Below, piece after piece: positions 1 through 7,612 of a DNA stretch of 64,000 nucleotides. The position numbers were made by a program, and so were the translations under genes. This DNA comes from Hyphomonas sp. CY54-11-8 (lineage in GTDB: Bacteria > Pseudomonadota > Alphaproteobacteria > Caulobacterales > Hyphomonadaceae): positions 62,001 to 126,000 of the forward strand of contig NZ_AWFD01000023.1 of NCBI RefSeq assembly GCF_000682735.1, in the 5' to 3' direction. Below the pieces are notes generated by a model. It saw only the letters and a list, made by a program, of their open reading frames with translations, made no database searches and was not told the origin of the DNA. The stretch's first letter is position 1. Each line of letters begins with the position of its first letter.

Positions 1-777
1 GGGGGCGAAGTTCACCGTATTGTTTTCGACGATGTCATTGTCATAGACACGGGTAGAATGCCCGCCCATGACGGGCAGGTCCGGCAGGTCAAAAACGAGG
101 ATGCCGCCCGCATTGTGGCGCGCGATATTTCCGTACACGTCCGCATAGGAGGAGTTCTCGATCTCGATCCCGGCAACATTGTATTCGGCGACCGAGTCCC
201 GGACGATAATGTTCTGCGACTGGCCGACATAGATGCCGGCATCGGAGGCGCCGCGCACGGTGCAGTTCTGCACCAGCACGTCGGTCGACTCGACCGGGTA
301 GATGCCATAGGCGCCGTTCGTCTCATCCGGCTCGCCGGACCATTCGACTGTCAGGTACTGATAGGTGATCCTGTCGGAATCCTTGGATTTGATGCCGTCG
401 CCCTTGGTGTCGCGGATGCCAAAATCTGTCAGCACGACATCGTCGGCGGTCACCAGCAGGCCCTCGCCCGCGCCGGTCTGGCCGGCAAAGTCGAGGATCG
501 TCTTGCCCTGCCCGGCGCCGGCCAGCGTCACGTCATCCACGTCCAGCGACAGGCCGGTGGTGAACTCGAAGGTCCCTTCCGGCATGACGATGGTCTGACC
601 AGGCTCGGCTTCGATCAGGGCGAGCTGGAGATTTTCGGCAAAGTCGCCTTCTGCCGAGACATGCACGACACCCTCTTCTGCGGGCGCGGCAGTCTCCGGC
701 GCAGGAGCCTCTTTTTTGGAACAGGCGGCTGGCGCCAGGATTGCGGCAGCGGCCACTGCCAGAATGATGGGTCTCAT
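1..777 (-). CDS. Right-handed parallel beta-helix repeat lipoprotein (3' end outside window)
   Basis: An open frame runs from ATG at 777 to the window edge, giving 259 codons with no stop, so the C-terminus is missing. The N-terminus is a lipoprotein signal ending LAPAACSKK, so the mature protein should be anchored by Cys20. The rest shows repeating strands of the kind GIYPVESTDVLVQNC, GIYVGQSQNIIVRDS and GIEIENSSYADVYGN, the ladder of a pectate-lyase-like parallel beta-helix. I recall this architecture from the TIGR03805 family, which is often paired with a c-type cytochrome-like protein; no such partner lies in the window. Start choice: an AGGA-like site (GGGGAGGACAAAGGGC) precedes the ATG. 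A palindrome at 801-820 sits just upstream. The fold is clear; the substrate is unknown. Confidence 0.82.
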   Translation of the reverse strand, partial: MRPIILAVAAAAILAPAACSKKEAPAPETAAPAEEGVVHVSAEGDFAENLQLALIEAEPGQTIVMPEGTFEFTTGLSLDVDDVTLAGAGQGKTILDFAGQTGAGEGLLVTADDVVLTDFGIRDTKGDGIKSKDSDRITYQYLTVEWSGEPDETNGAYGIYPVESTDVLVQNCTVRGASDAGIYVGQSQNIIVRDSVAEYNVAGIEIENSSYADVYGNIARHNAGGILVFDLPDLPVMGGHSTRVYDNDIVENNTVNFAP

Positions 778-800
778 GCCCTTTGTCCTCCCCGGGTCTT

Positions 801-820
801 AGTTGACGCCAGTGTCAACT
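801..820. promoter_or_regulatory. Perfect inverted repeat, candidate operator of the beta-helix lipoprotein gene
   Basis: AGTTGAC (801-807) and GTCAACT (814-820) are perfect 7-base arms around a 6-base spacer. The repeat lies 24 bases upstream of the lipoprotein start at 777. Its size and symmetry fit a dimeric repressor such as a TetR-family protein; the regulator is not in the adjacent sequence. Function is inferred from position only. Confidence 0.4.
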
Positions 821-855
821 TCCGTGGCGGAAATAGCAAGAGCCGCAAAGGAAAG

Positions 856-881
856 CCCCGCCGGCATCTCTGCGGGCGGGG
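856..881 (-). terminator. Probable intrinsic terminator of the DUF1150 gene
   Basis: Arms CCCCGCC (856-862) and GGCGGGG (875-881) form a GC-rich stem. Read on the minus strand the stem is followed by CTTTCCTTT, a moderately T-rich tail. It lies 46 bases beyond the stop of the DUF1150 gene, on the correct strand. Confidence 0.55.
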
Positions 882-927
882 TATTCATGGTCCATACACG
901 GTCTATATATGGTGTTCTACATGGTCC

Positions 928-1167
928 TCAGTGCACGCTGACCGGGGTCAGGTCGTGCAGCCGGGCAGCGGCAAATGCCGCGTCTCGGCCTTCCACGATG
1001 GCCAGTTGCTGGCCGTCGGCAGAGGACACAATGAACAGGTCTTCCGGCCGACCAATCCCTTCAAGGGCATTGGCGGGCACGAGGTCCTGCACTTCGTCTG
1101 CACCCAGGTGGCGAATGTAGACGATGGGTTCCGCATCGAAGCGGGGTGTGTTTTCGTCGTTCAACAT
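928..1167 (-). CDS. DUF1150 family small protein
   Basis: A 79-residue protein with the DUF1150 pattern: a central IVYIRHLGADEVQDLVP segment, a LFIVSSADGQQLAI strand and the typical SVH carboxy terminus. This small family is known from Alphaproteobacteria and is often found near small heat-shock protein genes; none is visible here. Its function is unknown. The ATG at 1167 is preceded by AAAGGAG at good spacing. A terminator-like hairpin at 856-881 follows it. No signal peptide or membrane segment is visible, so it is probably cytoplasmic. Confidence 0.8.
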   Translation of the reverse strand: MLNDENTPRFDAEPIVYIRHLGADEVQDLVPANALEGIGRPEDLFIVSSADGQQLAIVEGRDAAFAAARLHDLTPVSVH

Positions 1168-1395
1168 GTCGGCACTCCTTTCCGTCGTACGACAGATACG
1201 GCGAACATGAGGTCCCTTAGGAGGGCACCTTTGGGCACCTTTCGTTCACATTAAAGGTGGGGTTCAATTGTGGCGCTTCAAGTGCCACGATGCGGTGACT
1301 TCAAGGCGCATAATCACGGAAAAGTGCTGTCTCTTTTCGCCCTGATATGCTGTGTCTGTTGCACAACGCACTCCACAGCAAGCTTGAGCCCAGAC

Positions 1396-2046
1396 ATGCC
1401 CGCCGAGATCTTCAGCCTCTACCTGCCGAACTTGTTACTGATCCTGTCCGTTTTCATCGTCGGGGCAGCAAGCCCCGGCCCGGCCACGCTGATGATCATG
1501 AACGTCGCCGCCCGCGAAGGCCGGGCAGCGGGCGTGATGCTCTCGCTGGGAATAGTGACCGGATCTGTCTTCTGGGCCTGCGTGGCTGCGCTCGGTTTCG
1601 TCGCGGCGCTCAAGACCTCGGTCCTGTTCTTCACGGCGATGAAAATGGCGGGCGGGCTCTACCTGCTGTTCCTGGCATTCAAGGCGTTCCGGTCAGCCAG
1701 CCGCAAGACGCCTGCTGATGTACCTGAAGCGGCGCCCATGCCGGTTTCACACGGCACGCAATACCTGCGCGGCCTGCTGCTGCACCTGACCAATCCGAAG
1801 GCGCCGCTTGTCTGGATGGCGACCCTGTCCGTCGGCGCGGCATCCACGGCCCCGCCGGCCTTCCTGTTCACGGCCGTGACCGTATGTGCCGTCGCCGGGA
1901 CGGCCGTGTTTGTCGGCTATGCCTGCCTGTTCTCGACGCGGTCAGCGGTGGCCGCTTATCGCCGGATGCGGCGGCCGTTCGACCTGGTCATCGGCACGCT
2001 TTTCGGCGCAGCCGGACTCAAGCTGCTGACGCTGAAATCAGCGTAG
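1396..2046 (+). CDS. LysE/RhtB-family amino-acid exporter
   Basis: The 216-residue protein is a six-helix membrane protein of the LysE/RhtB superfamily. It has the N-terminal signature SPGPATLMIMNVAAREGR, followed by hydrophobic helices near residues 6-28, 40-62, 68-88, 115-135, 145-170 and 190-210, and a central LTNPKAPLVWMA segment matching the family loop LxNPKxxLF. Family members export amino acids or related metabolites from the cytoplasm. The open frame extends upstream to 1270, but residues before 1396 do not resemble the family and the family length (about 205 residues) supports ATG 1396. An in-frame TTG at 1384 is an alternative. The exported substrate cannot be assigned. Confidence 0.85.
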   Translation: MPAEIFSLYLPNLLLILSVFIVGAASPGPATLMIMNVAAREGRAAGVMLSLGIVTGSVFWACVAALGFVAALKTSVLFFTAMKMAGGLYLLFLAFKAFRSASRKTPADVPEAAPMPVSHGTQYLRGLLLHLTNPKAPLVWMATLSVGAASTAPPAFLFTAVTVCAVAGTAVFVGYACLFSTRSAVAAYRRMRRPFDLVIGTLFGAAGLKLLTLKSA

Positions 2047-2073
2047 GAAAGGGCTGAATTTTCCGGAAGGAAA

Positions 2074-2149
<76 letters not shown>

Positions 2150-2196
2150 GGACCGGGAAGAGCGGGGTTTATCCCCCCCTCTTCCGGCTTTCAAGT

Positions 2197-2712
2197 CTAT
2201 TTCTCATCTTCCTCGTCATCATCGAGGGTGAGATCGTCGTCATCGTCGGCATCGTCGTCGATTTCGAAATCGTCGTCGTCGTCATCAGGCAGGATGATGT
2301 CGTCATCATCATCATCGTCAACGCCGTCTTCGGTGAAGCCGGCCGGGACTTTCTTGCCGGACTCGTCGTCTTCCTCTTCGTCGCTGCCTTCGAGGATCAC
2401 TTCGTCGTCGTCGCCGAGTTCCTTGGCTTCTTCCTCGTCGTCGCCTTCATCCTCGTCGTCGGAATCGTCGTCGTCGCGGGCGGCCGTGGCCTTCTCGTCT
2501 TCCTCGTCGTCATCCTCGTCATCGTCCTCGGCCTTGACCGCAGCGCGGGCAGCCTTGGCCTTCACCTTGGTGATGGTGGTGCGGATGACCTCGTCTTCCG
2601 GATCGAATTCCTCACCGCATTTCGGGCACACGGCCGGGCGTTTGTTGAGGTCGTAGAAACGGGCTTCGCAGGATGGGCAAACCTGTTTGGTTCCAAGCTT
2701 GTCTTTCGACAC
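2197..2712 (-). CDS. FYDLN-acid family zinc-ribbon protein (TIGR02300)
   Basis: A 171-residue protein with an N-terminal zinc ribbon (Cys12, Cys15, Cys29, Cys32) containing the FYDLN motif, followed from about residue 60 by a highly acidic, Asp/Glu-dominated low-complexity tail. This matches the alphaproteobacterial FYDLN_acid family of unknown function, usually found next to aroA exactly as here. The GTG start at 2712 is chosen because the family begins with a few residues before LGTKxVCPSC and because GAGGAGG lies 10 bases upstream; a longer frame to 2787 adds non-conserved residues. The gene is divergent from aroA with 113 bases between. The acidic tail may mimic nucleic acid or stay disordered; that is inference. 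Confidence 0.88.
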   Translation of the reverse strand: MSKDKLGTKQVCPSCEARFYDLNKRPAVCPKCGEEFDPEDEVIRTTITKVKAKAARAAVKAEDDDEDDDEEDEKATAARDDDDSDDEDEGDDEEEAKELGDDDEVILEGSDEEEDDESGKKVPAGFTEDGVDDDDDDDIILPDDDDDDFEIDDDADDDDDLTLDDDEEDEK

Positions 2713-2825
2713 GGGCGACACGCCTCCTCGTTGGATTTCTGGATTTTGATCTGGGCGGCGCTTGCCATGAACGTCGCGCGCTGTCAAAGCCCCAATTCAC
2801 GCAAAAATTCAGCTCGGAATTCTTC

Positions 2826-4148
2826 ATGGTCTGGACCAGCCGTCCCGTCAAATCCCTTAAAGGCGCCGTCCGGGCCCCCGGGGACAAATCCTGCAGCCAC
2901 CGCGCGCTGATTTTCGGGGGCCTCGCAGAGGGCACCAGTCACTTCACAGGCATGCTGGAAGGCGATGATGTTTTGCGCACCGGGGCGGCCATGTCGGCCC
3001 TCGGCGCGGAGGTGAAGCGCCTTGGCGGCGGGGCCTGGGAAGTGACAGGCGTTGGGGCGAAAGGCCTCTGCTCTCCGGCAGGCATCCTCGACTTCGGAAA
3101 CTCCGGCACGGGCTCGCGCCTGATGATGGGCGTCATGGCGGGGCACGACCTCACCGCGGAACTGACCGGCGACAAGAGTCTCTGCTCCCGCCCGATGAAC
3201 CGCATCCTGACGCCGCTGCGCCAGATGGGCCTGACCGACACGGCCGGACCGGACGGGCGCCTGCCTTTCTCGCTGACCGGCTCGAAAGACCTGCAGGCGA
3301 TCACCTACGCCCCGCCGCAGGCCTCCGCGCAGGTGAAGTCCGCCGTGCTACTGGCAGGCCTTTCAGCGAACGGCACGACCGTGGTGGAAGAGGCCAAACC
3401 GACCCGCGACCATACCGAGCGCATGCTGCGCGGCTTTGGCGTCGAGGTCGGCGTGGACCGCAAGCCGGGCGAACCCACCCGCATCTCGGTACGCGGCGGC
3501 CAGACGCTGCGTGCCATCGAAGCTGCGATTCCGGGCGACCCCTCCTCTGCCGCCTTCCTCGTGGCTGCGGGCATCCTCTCCCCCGCCAGCGACGTCCAGG
3601 TCGATGGCGTCATGTCGAACCCGACCCGGTCCGGCTTCTATGATGTTGCAAATCTGATGGGCGCGCATCTCGGTGCCGAAGAAGCCGGTGAAGCCGCAGG
3701 CGAACGCCAGATCAACATCGCGTCGGGCTATGCCCACCTCAAAGGCATTCACGTGCCGGAACGCTATGTCGCTGCCATGATCGACGAATTCCCGATCCTC
3801 GCTGTTCTCGCCGCTTTTGCCGAAGGCGAGACCATCGTCTCAGGCGCGGAAGAACTGCGCGTGAAGGAGTCGGACCGCATCGATGCCACCGTCGCCATGC
3901 TGCGCGCCAATGGCGTCGAGGCGGAAGGGACGCCGGACGGCTTCATCGTGCAGGGCTGCGCCGGCAAAGTGCCCGGCGGCGGCCTCGTCCGGACCCATCA
4001 CGACCATCGCATCGCCATGAGCGCCCTCATCATGGGCACCGCCGCGCAGAACCCCGTGCGCGTCGACGACATCTCCATGATCGATACATCGTATCCGGAC
4101 TTCCTGGCCCATATGGCGACGCTTGGCGCGGATATCGCCGACGTCTGA
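2826..4148 (+). CDS. aroA: 3-phosphoshikimate 1-carboxyvinyltransferase (EPSP synthase)
   Basis: The sixth step of the shikimate pathway: condenses shikimate-3-phosphate with PEP in the cytoplasm. The 440-residue protein has the N-terminal PGDKSCSHRA motif (Lys21), FGNSGTGSRLMMG near residues 94-106, KSAVLLAGL, PGDPSSAAF, an EFPILAVLAAFAEGET block and a C-terminal DHRIAMS motif, spanning both EPSP synthase domains. The overall style (FGNxGTGxRL, DEFPI) resembles class II enzymes of Alphaproteobacteria, but the PEP-site residue is Gly rather than the Ala of glyphosate-tolerant CP4. ATG 2826 is chosen over the upstream 2673 start because only from here does the sequence match the family. Its stop overlaps the next gene by one base (TGATG). 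Confidence 0.96.
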   Translation: MVWTSRPVKSLKGAVRAPGDKSCSHRALIFGGLAEGTSHFTGMLEGDDVLRTGAAMSALGAEVKRLGGGAWEVTGVGAKGLCSPAGILDFGNSGTGSRLMMGVMAGHDLTAELTGDKSLCSRPMNRILTPLRQMGLTDTAGPDGRLPFSLTGSKDLQAITYAPPQASAQVKSAVLLAGLSANGTTVVEEAKPTRDHTERMLRGFGVEVGVDRKPGEPTRISVRGGQTLRAIEAAIPGDPSSAAFLVAAGILSPASDVQVDGVMSNPTRSGFYDVANLMGAHLGAEEAGEAAGERQINIASGYAHLKGIHVPERYVAAMIDEFPILAVLAAFAEGETIVSGAEELRVKESDRIDATVAMLRANGVEAEGTPDGFIVQGCAGKVPGGGLVRTHHDHRIAMSALIMGTAAQNPVRVDDISMIDTSYPDFLAHMATLGADIADV

Positions 4149-4654
4149 TGCCCCGTCTCGTCCTCTATCCAGGCAGCCTGCTCGACATAGAGACCGACGT
4201 CATCGTCAATGCCGCCAATTCCAGCCTGATGGGCGGTGGAGGCGTGGACGGCGCGATCCACCGCGCCGCAGGCCCCGCGCTGAAAGAGGCCTGCCGGCCG
4301 CTCGCCCCCTGCCCGCCGGGTGAGGTGCGCGTGACCGAAGGCTTCGGCCTCGCCCCGCGCCTGATTTTCCACACGGTCGGCCCGGTCTGGCATGGCGGTC
4401 AGAATGGTGAGGCGGACATTCTGGCGAACTGCTACCGCAATTGCCTGACAGAACTTGCGAACCGCGGCCTCAGCCGGATCGTCTTCCCGGCCATCTCGAC
4501 CGGGGCCTATGGCTATCCGCCCGCGCAGGCCGCCCACATCGCCGTCACCATCTGCGCGCGCCACCCGATGGCCCGCGATGCCGACATCGTCTTTGCCGTG
4601 ATCGACCAACAAAACCGGGCCGCAATCGGCGCCGCTTTGAACGCGATCCGGTAA
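4148..4654 (+). CDS. Macro-domain (ADP-ribose-binding) protein
   Basis: A single-domain 168-residue macro protein of the MacroD type. Visible motifs are VIVNAANSSLMGGGGVDGAI (residues 19-38, ADP-ribose-binding loop 1), FHTVGPVW and the phosphate-binding FPAISTGAYGYP loop. Family members bind ADP-ribose and typically hydrolyse O-acetyl-ADP-ribose or remove mono-ADP-ribose from proteins. The start ATG overlaps the aroA stop by one base, so translation is probably coupled to aroA. No signal peptide, so cytoplasmic. Confidence 0.92.
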   Translation: MPRLVLYPGSLLDIETDVIVNAANSSLMGGGGVDGAIHRAAGPALKEACRPLAPCPPGEVRVTEGFGLAPRLIFHTVGPVWHGGQNGEADILANCYRNCLTELANRGLSRIVFPAISTGAYGYPPAQAAHIAVTICARHPMARDADIVFAVIDQQNRAAIGAALNAIR

Positions 4655-4709
4655 TCCCCTGCCCCGACGGCAAAATTGACGTCTCCGCTGCCCGCGCCAA
4701 AGTGTGGGC

Positions 4710-5792
4710 ATGATAAGTCTTTTCGATCCCCTGACCCTCGCCCATGGCCCGGCCATGAAGAACCGCTTCATGCTGGCGCCGCTCACCAACCTGCAGAGCC
4801 ATTCCGACGGCACACTCAGTGACGACGAGTTCCGCTGGCTGACCTATCGCGCCGAAGGCGGCTTCGGCCTGACCATGACCTGCGCGGCGCATGTGCAGGC
4901 CATCGGCCAGGGCTTTCCCGGCCAGCTCGGCATTTTCGATGACAAGCATCTGCCGGGCCTCTCGCGCCTTGCCGAGGCGCTCAACAAGACCGGCACGCAT
5001 TCGGTCGTCCAGCTGCACCATGCGGGCATGCGCTCACCCGCCGAACTGCTCGGCGAAGCCCCCGTCTGCCCGTCCGATAATGAAGAATTCGGCGCGCGCG
5101 CCATGACAGGCGACGAGGTGAAAGAAGCCTTCGACGCCTTCGTCACCGCGGCCAAACGCGCCGAGAAAGCCGGTTTCCACGGCGTGGAACTGCACGGCGC
5201 ACATGGCTACCTGATCTGCCAGTTCATCAGCGGTGAGGTGAACCTTCGCGATGACGAGTGGGGCGGCTCCTACGAGAACCGCGTGAAATTTCTGACCGAC
5301 ATGATCGATGCGGTACGCAGCGAGTGCGGCAAGGACTTCTCCCTCGGCGTGCGCCTGTCGCCGGAGCGCTTCGGCATGGACCTCTCCGAGATCCGCCGCC
5401 TTGCCGGCGAGGTGATGACAGGCGGCAAGGTCGACTATCTCGACATGTCCCTCTGGGACACTTTCAAGGAACCGCAGGACGAGGCCTATAAAGGCAAGCG
5501 TCTGGTCGACTGTTTCACGGACCTGCCGCGCGGCGATTGCCGCCTCGGTGCAGCGGGCAAGCTGACCACAGGCGCGGCCTGCAAGGACGCGATGGAAGCG
5601 GGGCTCGACTTCGTCGTCGTCGGGCGCGGCGCCATCCTGCATCATGACTTCCCGGAAAAGCTGAAGGCCGATCCGGACTTCACGCCTATCGCCCTGCCCG
5701 TGCCGGAAGCGCACCTTCGCGCCGAAGGGCTGGGCGACGCCTTCCTGACTTACATGAAGACGTGGAAGGGCTTCGTCGCCGAAGACGCCTGA
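4710..5792 (+). CDS. NADH:flavin oxidoreductase, old-yellow-enzyme family
   Basis: A 360-residue FMN-dependent TIM-barrel protein. Motifs: N-terminal KNRFMLAPLTN, SVVQLHHAGMRS (substrate/FMN face), GVELHGAHGYLICQFIS, the WGGSYENRVKF segment typical of OYE relatives, and a late DFVVVGRGAI phosphate-binding strand. Members reduce activated C=C bonds or act as xenobiotic or enoate reductases with NAD(P)H. ATG 4710 is chosen; an in-frame GTG at 4704 is possible and neither has a strong ribosome-binding site. It lies 41 bases before an SDR gene, suggesting co-transcription. The natural substrate is unknown. Confidence 0.9.
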   Translation: MISLFDPLTLAHGPAMKNRFMLAPLTNLQSHSDGTLSDDEFRWLTYRAEGGFGLTMTCAAHVQAIGQGFPGQLGIFDDKHLPGLSRLAEALNKTGTHSVVQLHHAGMRSPAELLGEAPVCPSDNEEFGARAMTGDEVKEAFDAFVTAAKRAEKAGFHGVELHGAHGYLICQFISGEVNLRDDEWGGSYENRVKFLTDMIDAVRSECGKDFSLGVRLSPERFGMDLSEIRRLAGEVMTGGKVDYLDMSLWDTFKEPQDEAYKGKRLVDCFTDLPRGDCRLGAAGKLTTGAACKDAMEAGLDFVVVGRGAILHHDFPEKLKADPDFTPIALPVPEAHLRAEGLGDAFLTYMKTWKGFVAEDA

Positions 5793-5833
5793 CACAAACG
5801 CTGACGCAAGAAAGAATAAATCGGAGGAACATC

Positions 5834-6616
5834 ATGCAGATTACGAACGATACCGCCGCCGTTGTGACGGGCGGCGCCTCGGGCCTCGGCCAGGCCACCG
5901 CCCGCGCGCTCGCCAAGGCGGGCGCCAAGGTCGCCATTTTCGACATCAATGAAGAAGCCGGCGAAGCCACCGCCAAGGAAATCGGCGGCATCTTCTGCAA
6001 TGTGAACATCATGGACGAAGACTCCTGCGTGGCCGGATTCGAAAAGGCCCGCGCTGCAAACGGCCAGGAACGCATCACCGTCCACTGCGCCATGGCGGCC
6101 AAGGGCGGCAAGACGCTGTCCTGGGACAAGGAAAATGCCCGCTACAAGCGCCTCCCCACGGAAGACTATGCCTTTGGTGCGCAGGGCGTGCTTGTCGCGT
6201 CCTATCGGATCGCGTCGCTCTCGGCGCTGGGTATGTCCACCCTGCCGGAGCTGGAAGACGGCGAACGCGGCTGCATCACGCTGACGGCCTCCGTCGCTGC
6301 GCAGGACGGCCAGATCGGCCAGGTCGTCTACGGCTCCTGCAAGGCAGGCGTGAACGGCCTCGTCCTGCCCATGGCGCGTGACCTGATGGACATCGGCATC
6401 CGCGTGAACTCGATCATGCCGGGCATCTTCGCAACGCCGCTGATGCTGCGCGCACCGGACAAGGTGCTGAACAGCCTCGCCGCTTCGGTGCCCTTCCCCA
6501 AGCGCCTCGGCAAGCCGGAGGAATATGCGTCCCTCGCCATGGAGCTGGCCCGGAACACCTATTTCAACGGCCAGTGCATCCGCCTCGACGGCGCTATCCG
6601 CATGGCGCCTCGATAA
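5834..6616 (+). CDS. Short-chain dehydrogenase, 3-hydroxyacyl-CoA dehydrogenase type II-like
   Basis: A 260-residue SDR with the nucleotide-binding TGGASGLG motif (residues 12-19), catalytic Ser153 and the YxxxK pair Tyr166/Lys170 in VYGSCKAG. The overall layout, including the long insert after NxA and the C-terminal NGQCIRLDGAIRM, resembles HSD17B10-type 3-hydroxyacyl-CoA dehydrogenases; other NAD(P)-dependent alcohol substrates remain possible. Start ATG 5834 has an excellent CGGAGGAAC site 7 bases upstream. It sits just downstream of the OYE gene and may form an enoate/hydroxyacyl pair with it. Confidence 0.88.
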   Translation: MQITNDTAAVVTGGASGLGQATARALAKAGAKVAIFDINEEAGEATAKEIGGIFCNVNIMDEDSCVAGFEKARAANGQERITVHCAMAAKGGKTLSWDKENARYKRLPTEDYAFGAQGVLVASYRIASLSALGMSTLPELEDGERGCITLTASVAAQDGQIGQVVYGSCKAGVNGLVLPMARDLMDIGIRVNSIMPGIFATPLMLRAPDKVLNSLAASVPFPKRLGKPEEYASLAMELARNTYFNGQCIRLDGAIRMAPR

Positions 6617-6824
6617 TGAATTGCTCGGTGCCGTTCGCGGGCTGAAGCCCGCGGCACCTGCGCCTGCGCGTCGCTTGTGGTGGTGACCAATCTCACGAGC
6701 AACGCGAAGGCGCAGCGGCCCCGAACCGGAGGCGAGGGAACAGCCGCGAGCAGCAAGGCCGGAGGCCGCGCAGCTACAAACCCCAGCTTGACTTCGCCCG
6801 CGCCTTCACCCACTCCCCGCGGCC
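6617..6824. other. Intergenic region with a REP-like hairpin
   Basis: This 208-base gap before cmk holds a compound hairpin at 6627-6658: outer arms GGTGCCG (6627-6633) and CGGCACC (6652-6658), inner arms GCGGGCT (6637-6643) and AGCCCGC (6646-6652, sharing one base with the outer arm). No T tract follows, so it resembles a REP-type element more than a terminator. The remainder is GC-rich with no coding signal I can support. Confidence 0.5.
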
Positions 6825-7463
6825 ATGATTATTGCGATCGACGGCACGACGGCGTCCGGCAAGGGCACGATCTCGAAACGGCTGGCAGGCCACTACGGCC
6901 TGCCGCACATGGATACCGGCCGGCTCTACCGGGCGACGGCCGTTGCGGCGCTCAAGAAAGGCGTCGCGCTGGACGATGAACCGCGCCTCGCAGAGGTCGC
7001 GGCCTCCCTTGATCTTAATGATTTCGAAGAAGCCGAGCTTCGCACCGCCGAGGCTGGCAAGGCCGCCTCCGTGGTCAGCGCCCTGCCCCGGGTGCGCCAG
7101 GCCCTCTACGAGCTGCAGCGCGCGTTCGCCCTGCAGGATGGCGGCGCGCTCCTCGATGGCCGCGATATTGGCACCGTCATCGCCCCGGATGCCGACGTGA
7201 AACTCTGGGTCGACGCCGATGTCGAACAACGCGGCTACCGGCGCTGGCGTGAACTTCTCGGCTTTGGCGAGGAGGTTTCCCTCGAACAGGTGATCCAGCA
7301 GCTGCGCGAACGCGACCAGCGTGACCAGAATCGCAAGGATGCCCCGGCCGCCATGGCAGCAGATGCGGTCTTGATCGATACCACTGACCTAACTATAGAA
7401 GCCGCAGTGGAAAAGGCGCTGGCAGCCGTTGAGGCCGTCCTCGCCCGTGGAAACCGCACCTGA
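6825..7463 (+). CDS. cmk: Cytidylate kinase
   Basis: Phosphorylates CMP/dCMP with ATP in the cytoplasm. The 212-residue protein begins with the P-loop IAIDGTTASGKGTISKRLA and has MDTGRLYRATA (NMP site), DGRDIGTVIAPDADVKLWVDA and the lid region R-x-RDQRDQNRKDAPA. Length and motifs fit bacterial cmk, and the cmk-rpsA-ihfB order is widely conserved in Proteobacteria. Start ATG 6825 coincides with the family start; no strong ribosome-binding site is visible. Confidence 0.95.
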   Translation: MIIAIDGTTASGKGTISKRLAGHYGLPHMDTGRLYRATAVAALKKGVALDDEPRLAEVAASLDLNDFEEAELRTAEAGKAASVVSALPRVRQALYELQRAFALQDGGALLDGRDIGTVIAPDADVKLWVDADVEQRGYRRWRELLGFGEEVSLEQVIQQLRERDQRDQNRKDAPAAMAADAVLIDTTDLTIEAAVEKALAAVEAVLARGNRT

Positions 7464-7612
7464 AGGGGCTTTCTCCTGTAAATGCAGGGGGCCTCAAATC
7501 CAAACAGGCTGCACCACTGAAGATTTAAAGAGACCACGCTCTCGGGTCGATCCAGCAGGCCGCAATGGTGCGCGCCTGCCTTGAACCGTTCGCCCCGCCT
7601 CAGGAACCTTAC

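Noticed and set aside
58-1254. 398-residue plus-strand open frame
   Set aside because: It is antisense to the beta-helix lipoprotein and the DUF1150 gene, both of which have family-typical sequence and ribosome-binding sites.
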